From the NCBI GenBank assembly GCA_016280485.1, contig JAEEGU010000051.1, positions 124,001-188,000 of the forward strand: DNA of 64,000 bases, read 5' to 3'. Under the pieces are notes generated by a model, which had not been told where the DNA came from, searched no databases, and saw nothing but the letters and a program-made list of their open reading frames with translations. The translations under genes were made by a program, and so were the position numbers. The DNA comes from Bacillota bacterium (GTDB lineage: Bacteria > Bacillota > Clostridia > Peptostreptococcales > Anaerovoracaceae). This document shows, one piece after another, positions 33,111 through 42,862 of this stretch (positions are counted from its first letter, which is position 1; each line of letters opens with the position of its first letter).

Positions 33111-35411
33111 TTATTTTGCGTTTGGTTTTTTACCCTTTTCCTGTGCGCTCATTGCTGCCGCAAGTGCGGCGTTGATTTGGCCTTTTGCGCTCAGTATTTG
33201 AGATATATTTCCGATTTGTGCCGGCGGCTCTGAAAGTTCCTTTTTTGGGAGCGAATTGTTGCTTTCCGCTGGCTTCGGCCTCTTCTTTTGTGTTGTCGAT
33301 GGTGCTACTGTTGCTGCCGCAGCGATAACAGGCTTTTGGGGATTTTTCTCGGAGGTAAGATTCACGACAGAATCTTCAATAATATCATCTTCAACCGAGA
33401 TTGCGGTTTCGGTCTCAGCCTGTTTATTGTCAGAAAGAACGACGTCCGTTTCTTCTGTAGACAAGACTTCCGTTTCAACCCATGTAATATTTTCGACTAC
33501 GAGACTGTCACCACCGCACATTTCTCGATATTGCTCCAGCGTGTATTTTCCTGCTTCTATTTCAGGCAACGGGAGTACCGGGGGCTTCTCCCCTTCGCAG
33601 TTATTGGCGTACCAAGCGTCGAACTGCCGCACCCGTTCCTCTTCCAGGTCAATCACCAGGCGGCGAAGCGCCACGTCAACAAAACGTGGGAAATCATCAC
33701 CCGATGCTGGGCTGCAGAGCTTATAATATGGATGCAGTGTTTTCGGAAATTTGTTTAACACGATGGGATTACAGTTTTGCACGACCAGCAGCGCTCGATC
33801 TTCTCCTAAACGCGCCAATTCATCCGGTGTTAAAACCTGACGTTTACCGGCGCCGGTGCTGTGGCGAAGGCCGACGGGGATCAGTGGCCGTTTTACTGGA
33901 TGCTGTTCCGTTACGGTCTGTATTGTTGAAATGCCGCTTCTGTCTGAAAACCGCTGTTCTGTTTCAGGATCATTAAAGCCGACGCCAAGCTGGAACGAAC
34001 AGTTGTTCAGAATCGTGTTCCAGGTTTCAGGATAAAGACGCTTTAGCTGGTCAAGATCCTGGCACGCGAACATGATCGTGATGTCTCTTGACCGAACTGT
34101 AGAAATCTTCTGGTCAAAGTCAGGGAGAACACCTAAATTCGCAAATTCGTCCAGGATAAAGTTGACCGGTACAGGACAGCGCTGATCCTTCTGCTTATCC
34201 GCAAAGCGCATCAAATCGATAAAGAGGAACGTGATAAAAAGGGCAGTGTAAAAATCATAAGTGCGGTCATAGTCTGGCACGATGATATAGTACAGGCATT
34301 TCTTTTTTGCGGGTCGCGTCATGTCGATTTCATCGAAAGACGTAAGCATACGGATGTTTGGATCCGCAAGTGTGTGTAGACTCGTACCGAGATTTGACAA
34401 AATGTTGCCGCGTAGATTTGGAGATGTTTGCTTGTAGGTTTTATAAGCGTCACGGGCAGCATCACAGCATTCCGTCTCAGAAAATAGCTGATCGAGACTG
34501 CTTTCATCGTTGTCCAGAATCATTTGATACGCTGATGCGAAAGAACGTGGTTTTTTCGGGGGATCGCCGAACATTGGGCTGCTGAGGACAAACAGGCAGA
34601 CAGACTTCAGCAACGCAAGAGGGCCTGCAGAGAAGATAGACGACTCGTTACGCAGAGAAGTATTTCGTATGACGGCATCCGCAAACGTGGAGGCACGGTT
34701 GCTGTCGATGTTCCCGTCTTCATCCAGAATCTCCTTCAAGCAATCCCAGCCATGCGATCTGGTAGGCTCTTTAAGGTTAAAGATTTTAACCTCGTAGCCG
34801 AATTTTCTGCCAAGCTCGACGGTAGCGTTATGGACCGCTCCCTTTGTATCTGCAGATATGATTGATTCGCCGCGCTTGATAGCCTGGTAGATCGCAGGCT
34901 CAATTACGCTGTAGGATTTACCGGAACCGGCAGCGCCAAAAGCGCCGACGTTTCGATTGATTCGAAACCTTTCCGGCTTCATTTCAAGGCATTTCCTGCC
35001 CTTTTCATCCTCCTGGCCGAAGATCATTCCAAGGCACGCATCTACTGGGCGCACGTTCGTATATTTCTTGGCATCTTCTGTCGTGCCGGGTCTGGCCGTG
35101 CCATACGTGCCGTCTTTCGAGTAAACTACGCCTCTGTCGTCCACAAGGGCGGCATTTACATTCTGGACCATTCGGAGCAGGACAAAGATTATGATGACGG
35201 CCGCACAGATCAGAGCCAGCGCAAACGGAGATTTTCCTGTGCTGTTCGCCTGCTTTACGATGGAAATCGGGTTGAGTTCCCATTCAAAATAGCAGATGTA
35301 ATAATGCACGATGAATACCAGATAGGCAGTCAAAATAGCCGATAGAGCAGCAATGATGAAAAAGCGGTTTCGCAGCGTCTTCGTGCCAAACAGTTTTTTT
35401 ATGCCTTTCAT
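33111..35411 (-). CDS. virD4: VirD4/TraG type IV coupling protein
   Basis: 766 residues. Two N-terminal membrane helices (about 18-40 and 61-83), then the P-loop ATPase: Walker A GAAGSGKS at 159-166, and Walker B FILDEFANLG near 420, followed by ACQDLDQLK. This brings relaxosome DNA to the secretion channel. The last 150 residues are low-complexity, ending in an Ala/Lys-rich tail, longer than usual. It is the last gene of the operon that begins at 46.1 kb and is closed by a strong terminator. Confidence 0.93.
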   Translation of the reverse strand: MKGIKKLFGTKTLRNRFFIIAALSAILTAYLVFIVHYYICYFEWELNPISIVKQANSTGKSPFALALICAAVIIIFVLLRMVQNVNAALVDDRGVVYSKDGTYGTARPGTTEDAKKYTNVRPVDACLGMIFGQEDEKGRKCLEMKPERFRINRNVGAFGAAGSGKSYSVIEPAIYQAIKRGESIISADTKGAVHNATVELGRKFGYEVKIFNLKEPTRSHGWDCLKEILDEDGNIDSNRASTFADAVIRNTSLRNESSIFSAGPLALLKSVCLFVLSSPMFGDPPKKPRSFASAYQMILDNDESSLDQLFSETECCDAARDAYKTYKQTSPNLRGNILSNLGTSLHTLADPNIRMLTSFDEIDMTRPAKKKCLYYIIVPDYDRTYDFYTALFITFLFIDLMRFADKQKDQRCPVPVNFILDEFANLGVLPDFDQKISTVRSRDITIMFACQDLDQLKRLYPETWNTILNNCSFQLGVGFNDPETEQRFSDRSGISTIQTVTEQHPVKRPLIPVGLRHSTGAGKRQVLTPDELARLGEDRALLVVQNCNPIVLNKFPKTLHPYYKLCSPASGDDFPRFVDVALRRLVIDLEEERVRQFDAWYANNCEGEKPPVLPLPEIEAGKYTLEQYREMCGGDSLVVENITWVETEVLSTEETDVVLSDNKQAETETAISVEDDIIEDSVVNLTSEKNPQKPVIAAAATVAPSTTQKKRPKPAESNNSLPKKELSEPPAQIGNISQILSAKGQINAALAAAMSAQEKGKKPNAK

Positions 35412-35413
35412 TC

Positions 35414-38143
35414 TTATCCCTCCTCCCCTTCTGCCGGATTATTGATCCTGTCGATTATCTGATTGAGCAGTCTTTGTTCATTTCGCAGTACGGCCCTAAG
35501 AATGGCTCTCTTTTCAGCCGGAATGCTCGGATCGTTTTCCAGTGCAGCAAGTTTATTTGCGTAGTAGGCAGAGACGATTCCCTCCGGAGGCGTATCCGCA
35601 ACAATATTTAGCTCAAGGATAGAGTTGGTTGCGTCAAGCGTATGCTCTCTGGACAACACAGCAAATGCAAACTCACGGAGGACGATGTTGGAATTGAAGT
35701 CCTTTTCGGTTTCGTGCTTCAGATAATCAAAGTACGGTTTCGCAACAGCGTAGTAGAAGGCGTCGAACATTACGCCGTCGAAACGATCTCCCAACTCATT
35801 TCGAACTTCATTCCACTTGGCGGCGTATGTATCGACCGATCTTGGCGTATCCGCAAATCGTGCTGCAATGTCCGGGACGGATCCGGCAAGGTAATTGTCG
35901 AGCATGAGATAAACATCATCTATGGTTGCGTTATAAGGGCCGAATACGGTTTTGCCATTGATGTCTTCATGTGCATCATAGCTGGGGTTATATCCCGCGG
36001 AATAATAGACCGAAACAGAGTTGCGGAAGTTCTCGGCATCCGGGTATTCCGGAGACGCGTAACCGTAGATCGTTCGATTTTCATATACCCAGGAGCCGAC
36101 AGCAGCGTTATACTCATGCGTGGCCAGCGAGTTTCCTTCAATGGTATGTACGATACCGTTTTCGTAATATTCCACGATGCCTATATGATCCTGATCGTCT
36201 TCCCCGTCGTCGTTGTAGTAGATTAAATCTCCAGGCTTGGGAATATAGGACGGATCCCGGTGCGTCAGGTTTTTCTTCTCAAAATAATTCCATGACGTAG
36301 GACACCACGCGGTAATAGGACCAAGCGCTTTCCCTTCTCCAAGAAAACCGCAGTGTTTCGCGCAAACCGAGACAAAGGCGCAGCACCAGGCCGCATTGGA
36401 TGTCGACGGGGATCCGTAATACTCTGACCATACATAGGTCCTTGCAAGCGCCTGGTTTTCGTGAAATGCTTCATAAATTCTTCTGGCTTCGGCTGCCATG
36501 GCCGCACCACCGCTGCTGTACACGCTGCCCCAGTCGCCGCTTAAACCGATGTTGTATTCCTTTGCGATGCACTGAATCGAGTCTCTCCAATACTCATATT
36601 GGTTTCCCTGTTGACGGGAGTATGTCGCTCCACGAGAATCCGTCCAGTTTGCGGCAAGCAAATTAGGATGTTCAGCGTTGGAAAAGTCCCTGTTATTCCC
36701 ATTTTCATCTACGCTGTCGATATCTCCCCGCCAGAATCCAATAATGTTGGTAACGATATCATCCGGCGTCTTCTTATTGACGTCAATGTGAACTGCCGGG
36801 TGTATTATCAGGCAGGCATATGTGCGAGGCTCTTCCGGTTCAGTCGGCTCTTCCGGATTCTCTGGATCCTCCGGGTTTTCCGGATTCTCCGGCGTTTCCG
36901 GAGGTTCCGGCAAGTCTCTGTACTTTGTGTAGAGCCAAGATTCCGCCTCTGATATTTCAATGATGTCTACATCTACCGTAACATAAACACCTTCAAGAGA
37001 AACGATATCGTTTATGATACCGTGGGTGTCATAGGATTTAGACCCTGCTGTGGTTCGCCCTGTTGCCAGTATTTCCTCGTTATCGGGATCATTTTCGATA
37101 ATTCTGTGCGCTGTTGCGTCCAGCAGGAGCTCCTCGTACAAATATTGCGGAAGAAAAGTTCCATGCCATTCTGCGACATGATCCCTGCCTGACTCCGGAA
37201 AAGCGAGGACTACATTACCAACTGCAACCTGCATCGCGTCGTACTCCTCGGTAGGTACTGTTGGGCTGTTAAGTGTGGTGTCAAAAAACAAAGTGGACGC
37301 AATTCCGCTGTACAGACCAAGCCAATGACGAAAATTATAGGATGTAATATCCTCTAATTGCTGATCTGTCTGCACGGAATATGCGCTCAGCAGCGCAAGA
37401 GCTTCATACTCAGAACAAGGTTGTCCGTCAGAAACAAGCTGCGGCGTATCCAGTAAATAGAAATATGCTTCGTCAGCTCCGGGAATATTCCAAATAAGTT
37501 CATCAATGTTATCCTCTAAACACATTGAAATCCAGAATGGCGAAGCCTCGTCCTCAAGCTGTTCAACTCTTCGATCAACACTTCTTTGGACCATGGCGAT
37601 TCGCTTGCGCATCACCCGTTCCGCCTTTAGCTTGTCCTTGTAGTATTCCATCTCAGCTTCAATATCTTCGTCACTCATGCCGTCGCCGAGAGACGCAGAC
37701 TCGCCGCCAATTTCAATAAAATTCCCTTCGTGCAGTCTTTCTCGAATCGCGTTGATTTCTTCGTCGTCGCTGCTTAACGCATCGTCAATCAAATGATATC
37801 CGACATGCAGCCAACCAATCGTCAGATCATAGTCGATGTTGCCGTACGAGTCATTGTTTTCGACAATATAATCCAGGCATTCCTTCAGGAATCCTAAAAT
37901 GGCCATGCCGATCGCCATGAGGCACATAACGATAATCAGAAACGGAGAAAGAACCGCTACGGACGCCGTCAACAGCTTTTTCCCGCCGTCTTCCTTCGTC
38001 TCTTTTATCGCCTTGGCTGCCTGCTTTTTCTTGCCTGCCAATTTGGTGGGGATCAATCCCTTGCCAAAAAACTTGGAGGCAATTTTACCAACAGTTTTAC
38101 CAACCTCAAGACCTTGATCTACGATATTGTCATTATCGTTCAT
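35414..38143 (-). CDS. CHAP-domain cell-wall hydrolase of the transfer system (VirB1-like role)
   Basis: About 909 residues from ATG at 38143. A basic cytoplasmic start (KFFGKGLIPTKLAGKKKQAAK) precedes one membrane helix (about 66-90). A Pro/Glu-rich linker with PENPE-type repeats lies near residue 430. The CHAP amidase domain (about 590-710) has the catalytic Cys in NAAWCCAFVSVCAKHC and His in QDHIGIVEYY. The protein opens peptidoglycan for the mating channel. A helical region of about 200 residues follows. The gene ends 3 bases before virD4. Confidence 0.88.
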   Translation of the reverse strand: MNDNDNIVDQGLEVGKTVGKIASKFFGKGLIPTKLAGKKKQAAKAIKETKEDGGKKLLTASVAVLSPFLIIVMCLMAIGMAILGFLKECLDYIVENNDSYGNIDYDLTIGWLHVGYHLIDDALSSDDEEINAIRERLHEGNFIEIGGESASLGDGMSDEDIEAEMEYYKDKLKAERVMRKRIAMVQRSVDRRVEQLEDEASPFWISMCLEDNIDELIWNIPGADEAYFYLLDTPQLVSDGQPCSEYEALALLSAYSVQTDQQLEDITSYNFRHWLGLYSGIASTLFFDTTLNSPTVPTEEYDAMQVAVGNVVLAFPESGRDHVAEWHGTFLPQYLYEELLLDATAHRIIENDPDNEEILATGRTTAGSKSYDTHGIINDIVSLEGVYVTVDVDIIEISEAESWLYTKYRDLPEPPETPENPENPEDPENPEEPTEPEEPRTYACLIIHPAVHIDVNKKTPDDIVTNIIGFWRGDIDSVDENGNNRDFSNAEHPNLLAANWTDSRGATYSRQQGNQYEYWRDSIQCIAKEYNIGLSGDWGSVYSSGGAAMAAEARRIYEAFHENQALARTYVWSEYYGSPSTSNAAWCCAFVSVCAKHCGFLGEGKALGPITAWCPTSWNYFEKKNLTHRDPSYIPKPGDLIYYNDDGEDDQDHIGIVEYYENGIVHTIEGNSLATHEYNAAVGSWVYENRTIYGYASPEYPDAENFRNSVSVYYSAGYNPSYDAHEDINGKTVFGPYNATIDDVYLMLDNYLAGSVPDIAARFADTPRSVDTYAAKWNEVRNELGDRFDGVMFDAFYYAVAKPYFDYLKHETEKDFNSNIVLREFAFAVLSREHTLDATNSILELNIVADTPPEGIVSAYYANKLAALENDPSIPAEKRAILRAVLRNEQRLLNQIIDRINNPAEGEEG

Positions 38144-38230
38144 TACCAACTGAGCAGGGTTCTACCGCGCTGGAATACGCAGTTCCCTGTACCCTCCTTT
38201 CTTCCGACGTTGGGAGAAATGCAGGCCGTA

Positions 38231-38257
38231 AGCCCACCCCGAAGGAGTGGGCTTTAT
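38231..38257. other. Stem-loop between virB6-like and CHAP genes
   Basis: AAGCCCAC pairs with GTGGGCTT around a 9-base loop. There is no clear U-tract in either direction. It may stabilise the upstream message or reduce downstream expression. Confidence 0.4.
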
Positions 38258-38261
38258 AATA

Positions 38262-40193
38262 TCAGAATTCTTTCTCCGTACCGTTTTTCTGGCGGGCCGA
38301 ACTATCTTTTCTGGGGGCCGGACCTCCGCCGGATCTCTGAGCCGGCCCACTCTTTTGATAGGTTGGTGCAGAGGATGCCGGAGTAGAATATACTGGGGAT
38401 GATTGTGTTCGCTGATGATTTGTGGGCGGCGAAGGATTGCGATCAACAGCGGGAGGCTGTTCCGGCAGCTTGCCGCGGCTATAATATGTCGTGTCCCCCC
38501 GTGAGGTCATAACTTCCTTTGCTCTCGGTATAGGCGTAGACTGAATCGTCCTTACGGGAGTATCACCGGAATGATCCGTAACCTCCGTAACCTCGGCCAG
38601 CTTGCCGTAAGCATTAGTCCATCCGCTCAAATGAACCGCGCCATCTGAATCAACAGTCCTTGCGGCAAAGCTGGCTGCGTATTCGTTTTTCCCTCCGTCC
38701 GAAGACAAGGGTTCTCCGATGCTGAGCGAGGCTCCTGTGATGTTTTCCCCGTCAAATTTATCGTCAAAAGCGTTCTGGCCCACGTATCCTGCCCACATGG
38801 AGGAGGCAACGTCGCCGGATAGCTCGGCGCCGCCGCTCGCGGCAAGCTCCGACATGGTATCTTTCGCAAGATTTGGATTTCTATCGAGCGCCGAGGCTAC
38901 CGTCTTCTGGTACTTTTCATATACCCCGCTTGAAGCACTGTTTTTCAGAGCTTCTCCTGTACGAATCGCGTTCGCCAAGCTGTGCGACGTTACCGTACCG
39001 TCCTTCACGCTCTTATTTAGCATCCGTGCCTGATCGTTCATCCTTTGAGTCGCCTGGGCTTCATTGATCGTCCCTGGACGCTTTGAGGGGTTAATACTGA
39101 CAGATGCTTCTCCGCCATTTTTGAGGCCGCTTACAACACCCTTCCAGGCAGAGGAGCCGCGGCCTGAACCGCTTTCTCTGGCGTTTTTATATCCTGCAAC
39201 CCCGCCGATAAACGCCTGCGCCACAGGAGAAGAACGCTTGGGATCCAGGAATCTGCTGGCCACACCTGCGTTTCCGCCCTTGCCGCCGGACAGTTTGTTC
39301 TTTGCCATCATCAATCCGCCAGCCGTGGCAGCGAGAGAATCCAGAATAGACGCACCGCCCATGCCGGCAGCATTCAGGTTGAGCTGCTGCAGATAGTTGT
39401 CCATCCTCTTAATAATCTTGATAAGGCCATAGGCATAAATGAGTGACTTAAATGGACTTATAGCCGGATTTCCCAATACGTCAAAGAACATAACTGTACC
39501 CCAAATGCTCAAAATCATCAGGACGCACTGGGCGATAAACATAGAAATCCACTTTTTCAGGATTTGCGAAGAGGCGTCAGAAGTCATTGTCGCCCAAGCA
39601 AGCGGTGAGGAGAAAATCAGCAGACAAAGCATGATATATCTCTCGATGATCTCCAGCATCATTTTGATGAACTGCACAATGATACAGGTCAGCGCAATAA
39701 GAGTGATGAACAAGGCTGCTCCGGCCGAGAAGGTGATGCCTCCGACAATTCCCTCGACCGCGATTGTGCCGAATCTGTCTACGAAATTGTTACCGACACC
39801 TTCCATTATTTCGCCGATAGATACTGTTGCTTCACTTGATATCGCGGCGAAATCTATAAAGATGCCTCTTGTAATATCGAAAACAAAATTCAGGATATAG
39901 TTGCCGAAGAAGATCAGAAAAATAGCAAAAAATGCCCTGATAGCGATCGTTGTCGGGTGCTCCGTCGTCCTGGCAAGCGGTCCTACATAGAATTTCATGA
40001 TTTGAATGATAGCTATGGCAAGGACTAAGCCGACGCCAATCGCCTGAAACATTCCGTAGAAAGTTTTGGCGACAGGAAAATCTACGACGAATTGCCCTAA
40101 GTCAAAATCTATAACGCCGGCAAACAGCGCAAACGCATCGACCAAAAGATCTTTGGCCAATGACGTAAAGAATTCGAGAATCAGCGTTAACAA
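38262..40193 (-). CDS. VirB6/TrbL-like polytopic channel protein
   Basis: 643 residues; TTG start 8 bases after AGGAGG. The N-terminal half has about six membrane segments (for example IGVGLVLAIAIIQIMKF, AFFAIFLIFFGNYILNF and ALFITLIALTCIIVQFI). The C-terminal half is soluble, Gly/Ser/Pro-rich and low-complexity (ending RSGGGPAPRKDSSAR). This is the layout of VirB6/TrbL proteins that form the inner part of the transfer channel. It lies between VirB2-like genes and the CHAP hydrolase, a standard order in Firmicutes elements. Confidence 0.85.
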   Translation of the reverse strand: MLTLILEFFTSLAKDLLVDAFALFAGVIDFDLGQFVVDFPVAKTFYGMFQAIGVGLVLAIAIIQIMKFYVGPLARTTEHPTTIAIRAFFAIFLIFFGNYILNFVFDITRGIFIDFAAISSEATVSIGEIMEGVGNNFVDRFGTIAVEGIVGGITFSAGAALFITLIALTCIIVQFIKMMLEIIERYIMLCLLIFSSPLAWATMTSDASSQILKKWISMFIAQCVLMILSIWGTVMFFDVLGNPAISPFKSLIYAYGLIKIIKRMDNYLQQLNLNAAGMGGASILDSLAATAGGLMMAKNKLSGGKGGNAGVASRFLDPKRSSPVAQAFIGGVAGYKNARESGSGRGSSAWKGVVSGLKNGGEASVSINPSKRPGTINEAQATQRMNDQARMLNKSVKDGTVTSHSLANAIRTGEALKNSASSGVYEKYQKTVASALDRNPNLAKDTMSELAASGGAELSGDVASSMWAGYVGQNAFDDKFDGENITGASLSIGEPLSSDGGKNEYAASFAARTVDSDGAVHLSGWTNAYGKLAEVTEVTDHSGDTPVRTIQSTPIPRAKEVMTSRGDTTYYSRGKLPEQPPAVDRNPSPPTNHQRTQSSPVYSTPASSAPTYQKSGPAQRSGGGPAPRKDSSARQKNGTEKEF

Positions 40194-40221
40194 GTGTCAG
40201 TCCTCCTTCCCTATGGAGTTA

Positions 40222-40929
40222 TCAGTATATGAACGGTTCGGTATTGGAAGGAATGTTTGCGGGATCCCATCCGTGTTCGTGGAACATTACATAGCCAATC
40301 TTGATAACAGTGGGAAGCAGGAAAAAAACAGCCAATGCAATTACCGTTATTTTGATCACGGTTTTACCCTTTTCAATTTGCTGCTCCAAATTTTTCTGGG
40401 ATAGGATGTCCATTCCAAAGAAGCAGGCGCCGCCGTAAGCGATTGACACAACCGCAAGAGCAGGCACGATTTTATTCGCGTAGCTATAAAACTTGTCTAT
40501 TTTTTCCGCAAGATGCGGTACGGCGGCAAATATACCACTCATTTGCCCATTGTTATACCCCAGTCTCGCAAAGGGAACCTTCGCTGCTATAATGATCAAT
40601 CCAGCGAGCCAAATAATCAAAAGGCCGCCAAACGTATACATCAGAATTCGCTTAGCTCTCTCGGCACCCTTATCGCCTCCAAGAAGCATGGTTAAACCCG
40701 CAGAGGCGACACAAACGATTGCAACAGCGATGCTGACCTTCAAAAGCGTTGAGTATAAAGTTTTAAGCGCTTTTTCAAAGTATGTAATAAATTCGTTTTC
40801 ATCAGCATTTACCTGCCCGTTGAGAAGGACAAAAAAGGCAATAACGCCAAAAGTAAGCAGGTAGAACAGACAATATTGCTTTGCCCTTCTTTGCCGTCCG
40901 GCTATGAGTACCGAGTTGATGTTGCTCAT
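40222..40929 (-). CDS. VirB2-like small membrane protein (second, longer paralogue)
   Basis: 235 residues from ATG at 40929, with GGGAGG upstream. It has about five membrane segments. The stretch LLKVSIAVAIVCVASAGLTM followed by LLGGDKGAERAKR resembles the pilin motif of the neighbouring 133-residue protein (FVLLGGGDRAPEKAKG), so it contains a VirB2-type core with extra helices. Such double arrangements occur in Firmicutes transfer regions. The exact role (channel subunit or minor pilin) is inference. Confidence 0.7.
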   Translation of the reverse strand: MSNINSVLIAGRQRRAKQYCLFYLLTFGVIAFFVLLNGQVNADENEFITYFEKALKTLYSTLLKVSIAVAIVCVASAGLTMLLGGDKGAERAKRILMYTFGGLLIIWLAGLIIIAAKVPFARLGYNNGQMSGIFAAVPHLAEKIDKFYSYANKIVPALAVVSIAYGGACFFGMDILSQKNLEQQIEKGKTVIKITVIALAVFFLLPTVIKIGYVMFHEHGWDPANIPSNTEPFIY

Positions 40930-40964
40930 GGGTATCCTCCCTTCATTCGTAATACGCCCCATGC

Positions 40965-40988
40965 CCCCAGCCCGAAGGCTGGGGGCTA
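40965..40988 (-). promoter_or_regulatory. Stable hairpin between the two VirB2-like genes
   Basis: CCCCCAGCC and GGCTGGGGG with a CGAA loop (TTCG on the transcript), a very stable tetraloop without a U-tract. Typical of an RNA-end stabiliser that raises pilin message over downstream genes. Confidence 0.5.
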
Positions 40989-41001
40989 AAGGTGCAGCTC
41001 C

Positions 41002-41403
41002 TTATTCAGGCCAGTTGTTTGTTCCATAACCCTCAATGATGCCCTTGACGCCCTGAATGATCAGCGGAGCGAGGAAAATAATGGCCAAGCCAATGGCACC
41101 GCGGATCGCAATGCCTTTTGCCTTTTCTGGCGCACGGTCGCCGCCGCCGAGAAGGACGAAGCCGGCCCAAACGATTGTTACAATGGCGACAGGAATTGCA
41201 ATCTTCGTTGCGATCCCGTACATATCCTTGAGCGAGGTGGACACGGCAGACCCGATCTCGTTCGCCGCGCCGGAATCGCCGCCGGGAGCGTCGGAAGCAA
41301 ACACGACCGAGGAACACATCAGACTGCAAATCATGAAGGTCAGAAGGAAGACAGCGAGGACCAGTCGAGCCTGGTCGGATTTGGTTTTGTAGAGTGTTTT
41401 CAT
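41002..41403 (-). CDS. VirB2/TrbC-type pilin-like protein
   Basis: 133 residues. A signal-peptide-like N-terminus (about 1-38, ending SVVFASDAPG) is followed by two membrane helices: IAIPVAIVTIVWAGFVLLGGG and GAIGLAIIFLAPLIIQGV. The short loop between them is charged (DRAPEKAKG). This is the two-helix topology of VirB2/TrbC pilins after signal removal. The element's own signal peptidase gene at 50.0 kb could process it. SD box GAGGAG before ATG. Confidence 0.85.
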   Translation of the reverse strand: MKTLYKTKSDQARLVLAVFLLTFMICSLMCSSVVFASDAPGGDSGAANEIGSAVSTSLKDMYGIATKIAIPVAIVTIVWAGFVLLGGGDRAPEKAKGIAIRGAIGLAIIFLAPLIIQGVKGIIEGYGTNNWPE

Positions 41404-41423
41404 GAAAGTTTCTCCTCTCTTTT

Positions 41424-41846
41424 TTAGATTCCAAAAACTTGAAGGGAATCAAGCATATCTCCATCGACTTCAACGACTCTTTCCGGCTGGGGCGAGCTGG
41501 TGGAATTGGCCGTTTTTGTCGCAGGATACTGGATTGTGGGTTGAATTACGGTAATCGTTGGCTTCTTTACGGATCCCTTGGGCCTTCCGCGCTTTTTCCC
41601 GGTTGGCGCCTTTTCCGTTCTGGTTCCGCCGCTGGAGTTGATAGGACCCGCAGCGGAAAGAATTCGCTGCGCAATCATATCTGCAAGTTTCTCGTGATTC
41701 GCCTTGAGTAAGATACATTCTGTGAAGAATGCCGTGATTTGCCGGGGTTTCGTTTTATCCAGGAAGTAATTGTATGCTGCCGCTTGATCCGGGTCGTCCA
41801 GATTAAAAGTCAGATGCACTCCGACTTTGCTGTTACTGCTGGCCAT
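41424..41846 (-). CDS. ParR/StbB-like partner of the actin-like ATPase
   Basis: 140 residues; start overlaps the parM-like stop by 14 bases. The N-terminal 65 residues (LTFNLDDPDQAAAYNYFLDKT, then RQITAFFTECILL) have the ribbon-helix-helix pattern of plasmid adaptor proteins. A basic KKRGRPKGSVKK patch resembling an AT-hook sits near residue 90. The C-terminus is Ser/Pro/Thr-rich and ends in a short acidic peptide, as in ParR tails that bind filaments. Context with ParM is the main support. Confidence 0.7.
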   Translation of the reverse strand: MASSNSKVGVHLTFNLDDPDQAAAYNYFLDKTKPRQITAFFTECILLKANHEKLADMIAQRILSAAGPINSSGGTRTEKAPTGKKRGRPKGSVKKPTITVIQPTIQYPATKTANSTSSPQPERVVEVDGDMLDSLQVFGI

Positions 41847-42786
41847 TTTCGCGCCTCAATATGGCGGCGTAAAGCGCCTCATATCCCTTGGCGTTTGCTT
41901 TGGGATCCGGAATAAACTCAGGATCCACGATCCGGCCGCAGGCTTGAATGTAAGGCGCCAGCCTTGCAGCACCGCCACCGACAAAAATGGCTTTGTTGGT
42001 GGACAGGTCGATGCCAAGCTCAAACAGTTTGGAGACAATGCTGTTGACCCGGTTTTGTGCTTCAGCGGTAACATAGGGCAGGAGGTTCGTGCTGCTGTTC
42101 AATTCGCGGTTGGTTTCCAGCATTTGATCAATCTGGTCTTCCGAAACGATCTGTCCGGTTCCGGATTGAATTGCCTGGGCCGCGTCATTGAACAGGTGGA
42201 TCATTCCGGCGTCCAGAGACCTGCACATCTTCGGATCCAAACGCCCGCTGTTCAGCTCGACTACGTCGGTCGTGTAACCGCCGATGTCAACGATAAAGCA
42301 CTTGCGGTAGTTTTTGATCCGGGAAAACTCCGGCACGATCGCCGAGAACCCCTGGGGAAATACCTTTACGTCCTGGATATAGATTTGGTAGTCGATGTTC
42401 CGGTTGGAAAAATCAACCTGGCCGCGTTTGAAATATGCGGCAAAACGGTCTTGCAGCCGTGCGACGTCTCTGGGAGGCAGGCCGACAGCAAGCACAATCG
42501 GAACCCGGACACTCGTTGCGTCAATCCCCCTCGTTTTCAGCTCACGCAGAATTGCGAACAGGGAAAGAACGAAGTACCCCTCCGAGTCAGTTTTATCAGT
42601 CGCATAATTGACTCTATGGGTTGTCAGAGCGTAGCGTCGGCCGTTGTATGTCAGACTCTCCGTGAACATGGAGTTGCCAGTCTGCACCTCTTCAACGCCG
42701 GCTACGAATACATGATTAGCGGTTTTGATGCAGCGATTGCCGGTATCAATGCCGATAATCAGTGGGGCAGGATTGATGTAGGTCAA
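41833..42786 (-). CDS. parM: ParM/StbA-like actin-family plasmid segregation ATPase
   Basis: 317 residues, TTG start 8 bases after AAGG. Actin-fold nucleotide motifs are present: phosphate-1 IIGIDTGNRCIKTAN at 9-23, phosphate-2 FIVDIGGYTTDVV at about 169-181, and adenosine motif IFVGGGAARL near 282. Length is typical. Filaments of such proteins push plasmid copies apart, using a ribbon-helix-helix adaptor bound to a centromere. It is embedded in the transfer operon, between the primase and the pilin, so segregation and transfer genes are co-transcribed. Confidence 0.88.
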   Translation of the reverse strand: MTYINPAPLIIGIDTGNRCIKTANHVFVAGVEEVQTGNSMFTESLTYNGRRYALTTHRVNYATDKTDSEGYFVLSLFAILRELKTRGIDATSVRVPIVLAVGLPPRDVARLQDRFAAYFKRGQVDFSNRNIDYQIYIQDVKVFPQGFSAIVPEFSRIKNYRKCFIVDIGGYTTDVVELNSGRLDPKMCRSLDAGMIHLFNDAAQAIQSGTGQIVSEDQIDQMLETNRELNSSTNLLPYVTAEAQNRVNSIVSKLFELGIDLSTNKAIFVGGGAARLAPYIQACGRIVDPEFIPDPKANAKGYEALYAAILRRENGQQ

Positions 42787-42862
42787 AGAACATACCTTCT
42801 TTCATGTGAATGTTGGCGCGCACACCACAGGGGGCTTCTCCTCCAGGGAGAAGAAGTCCGCT

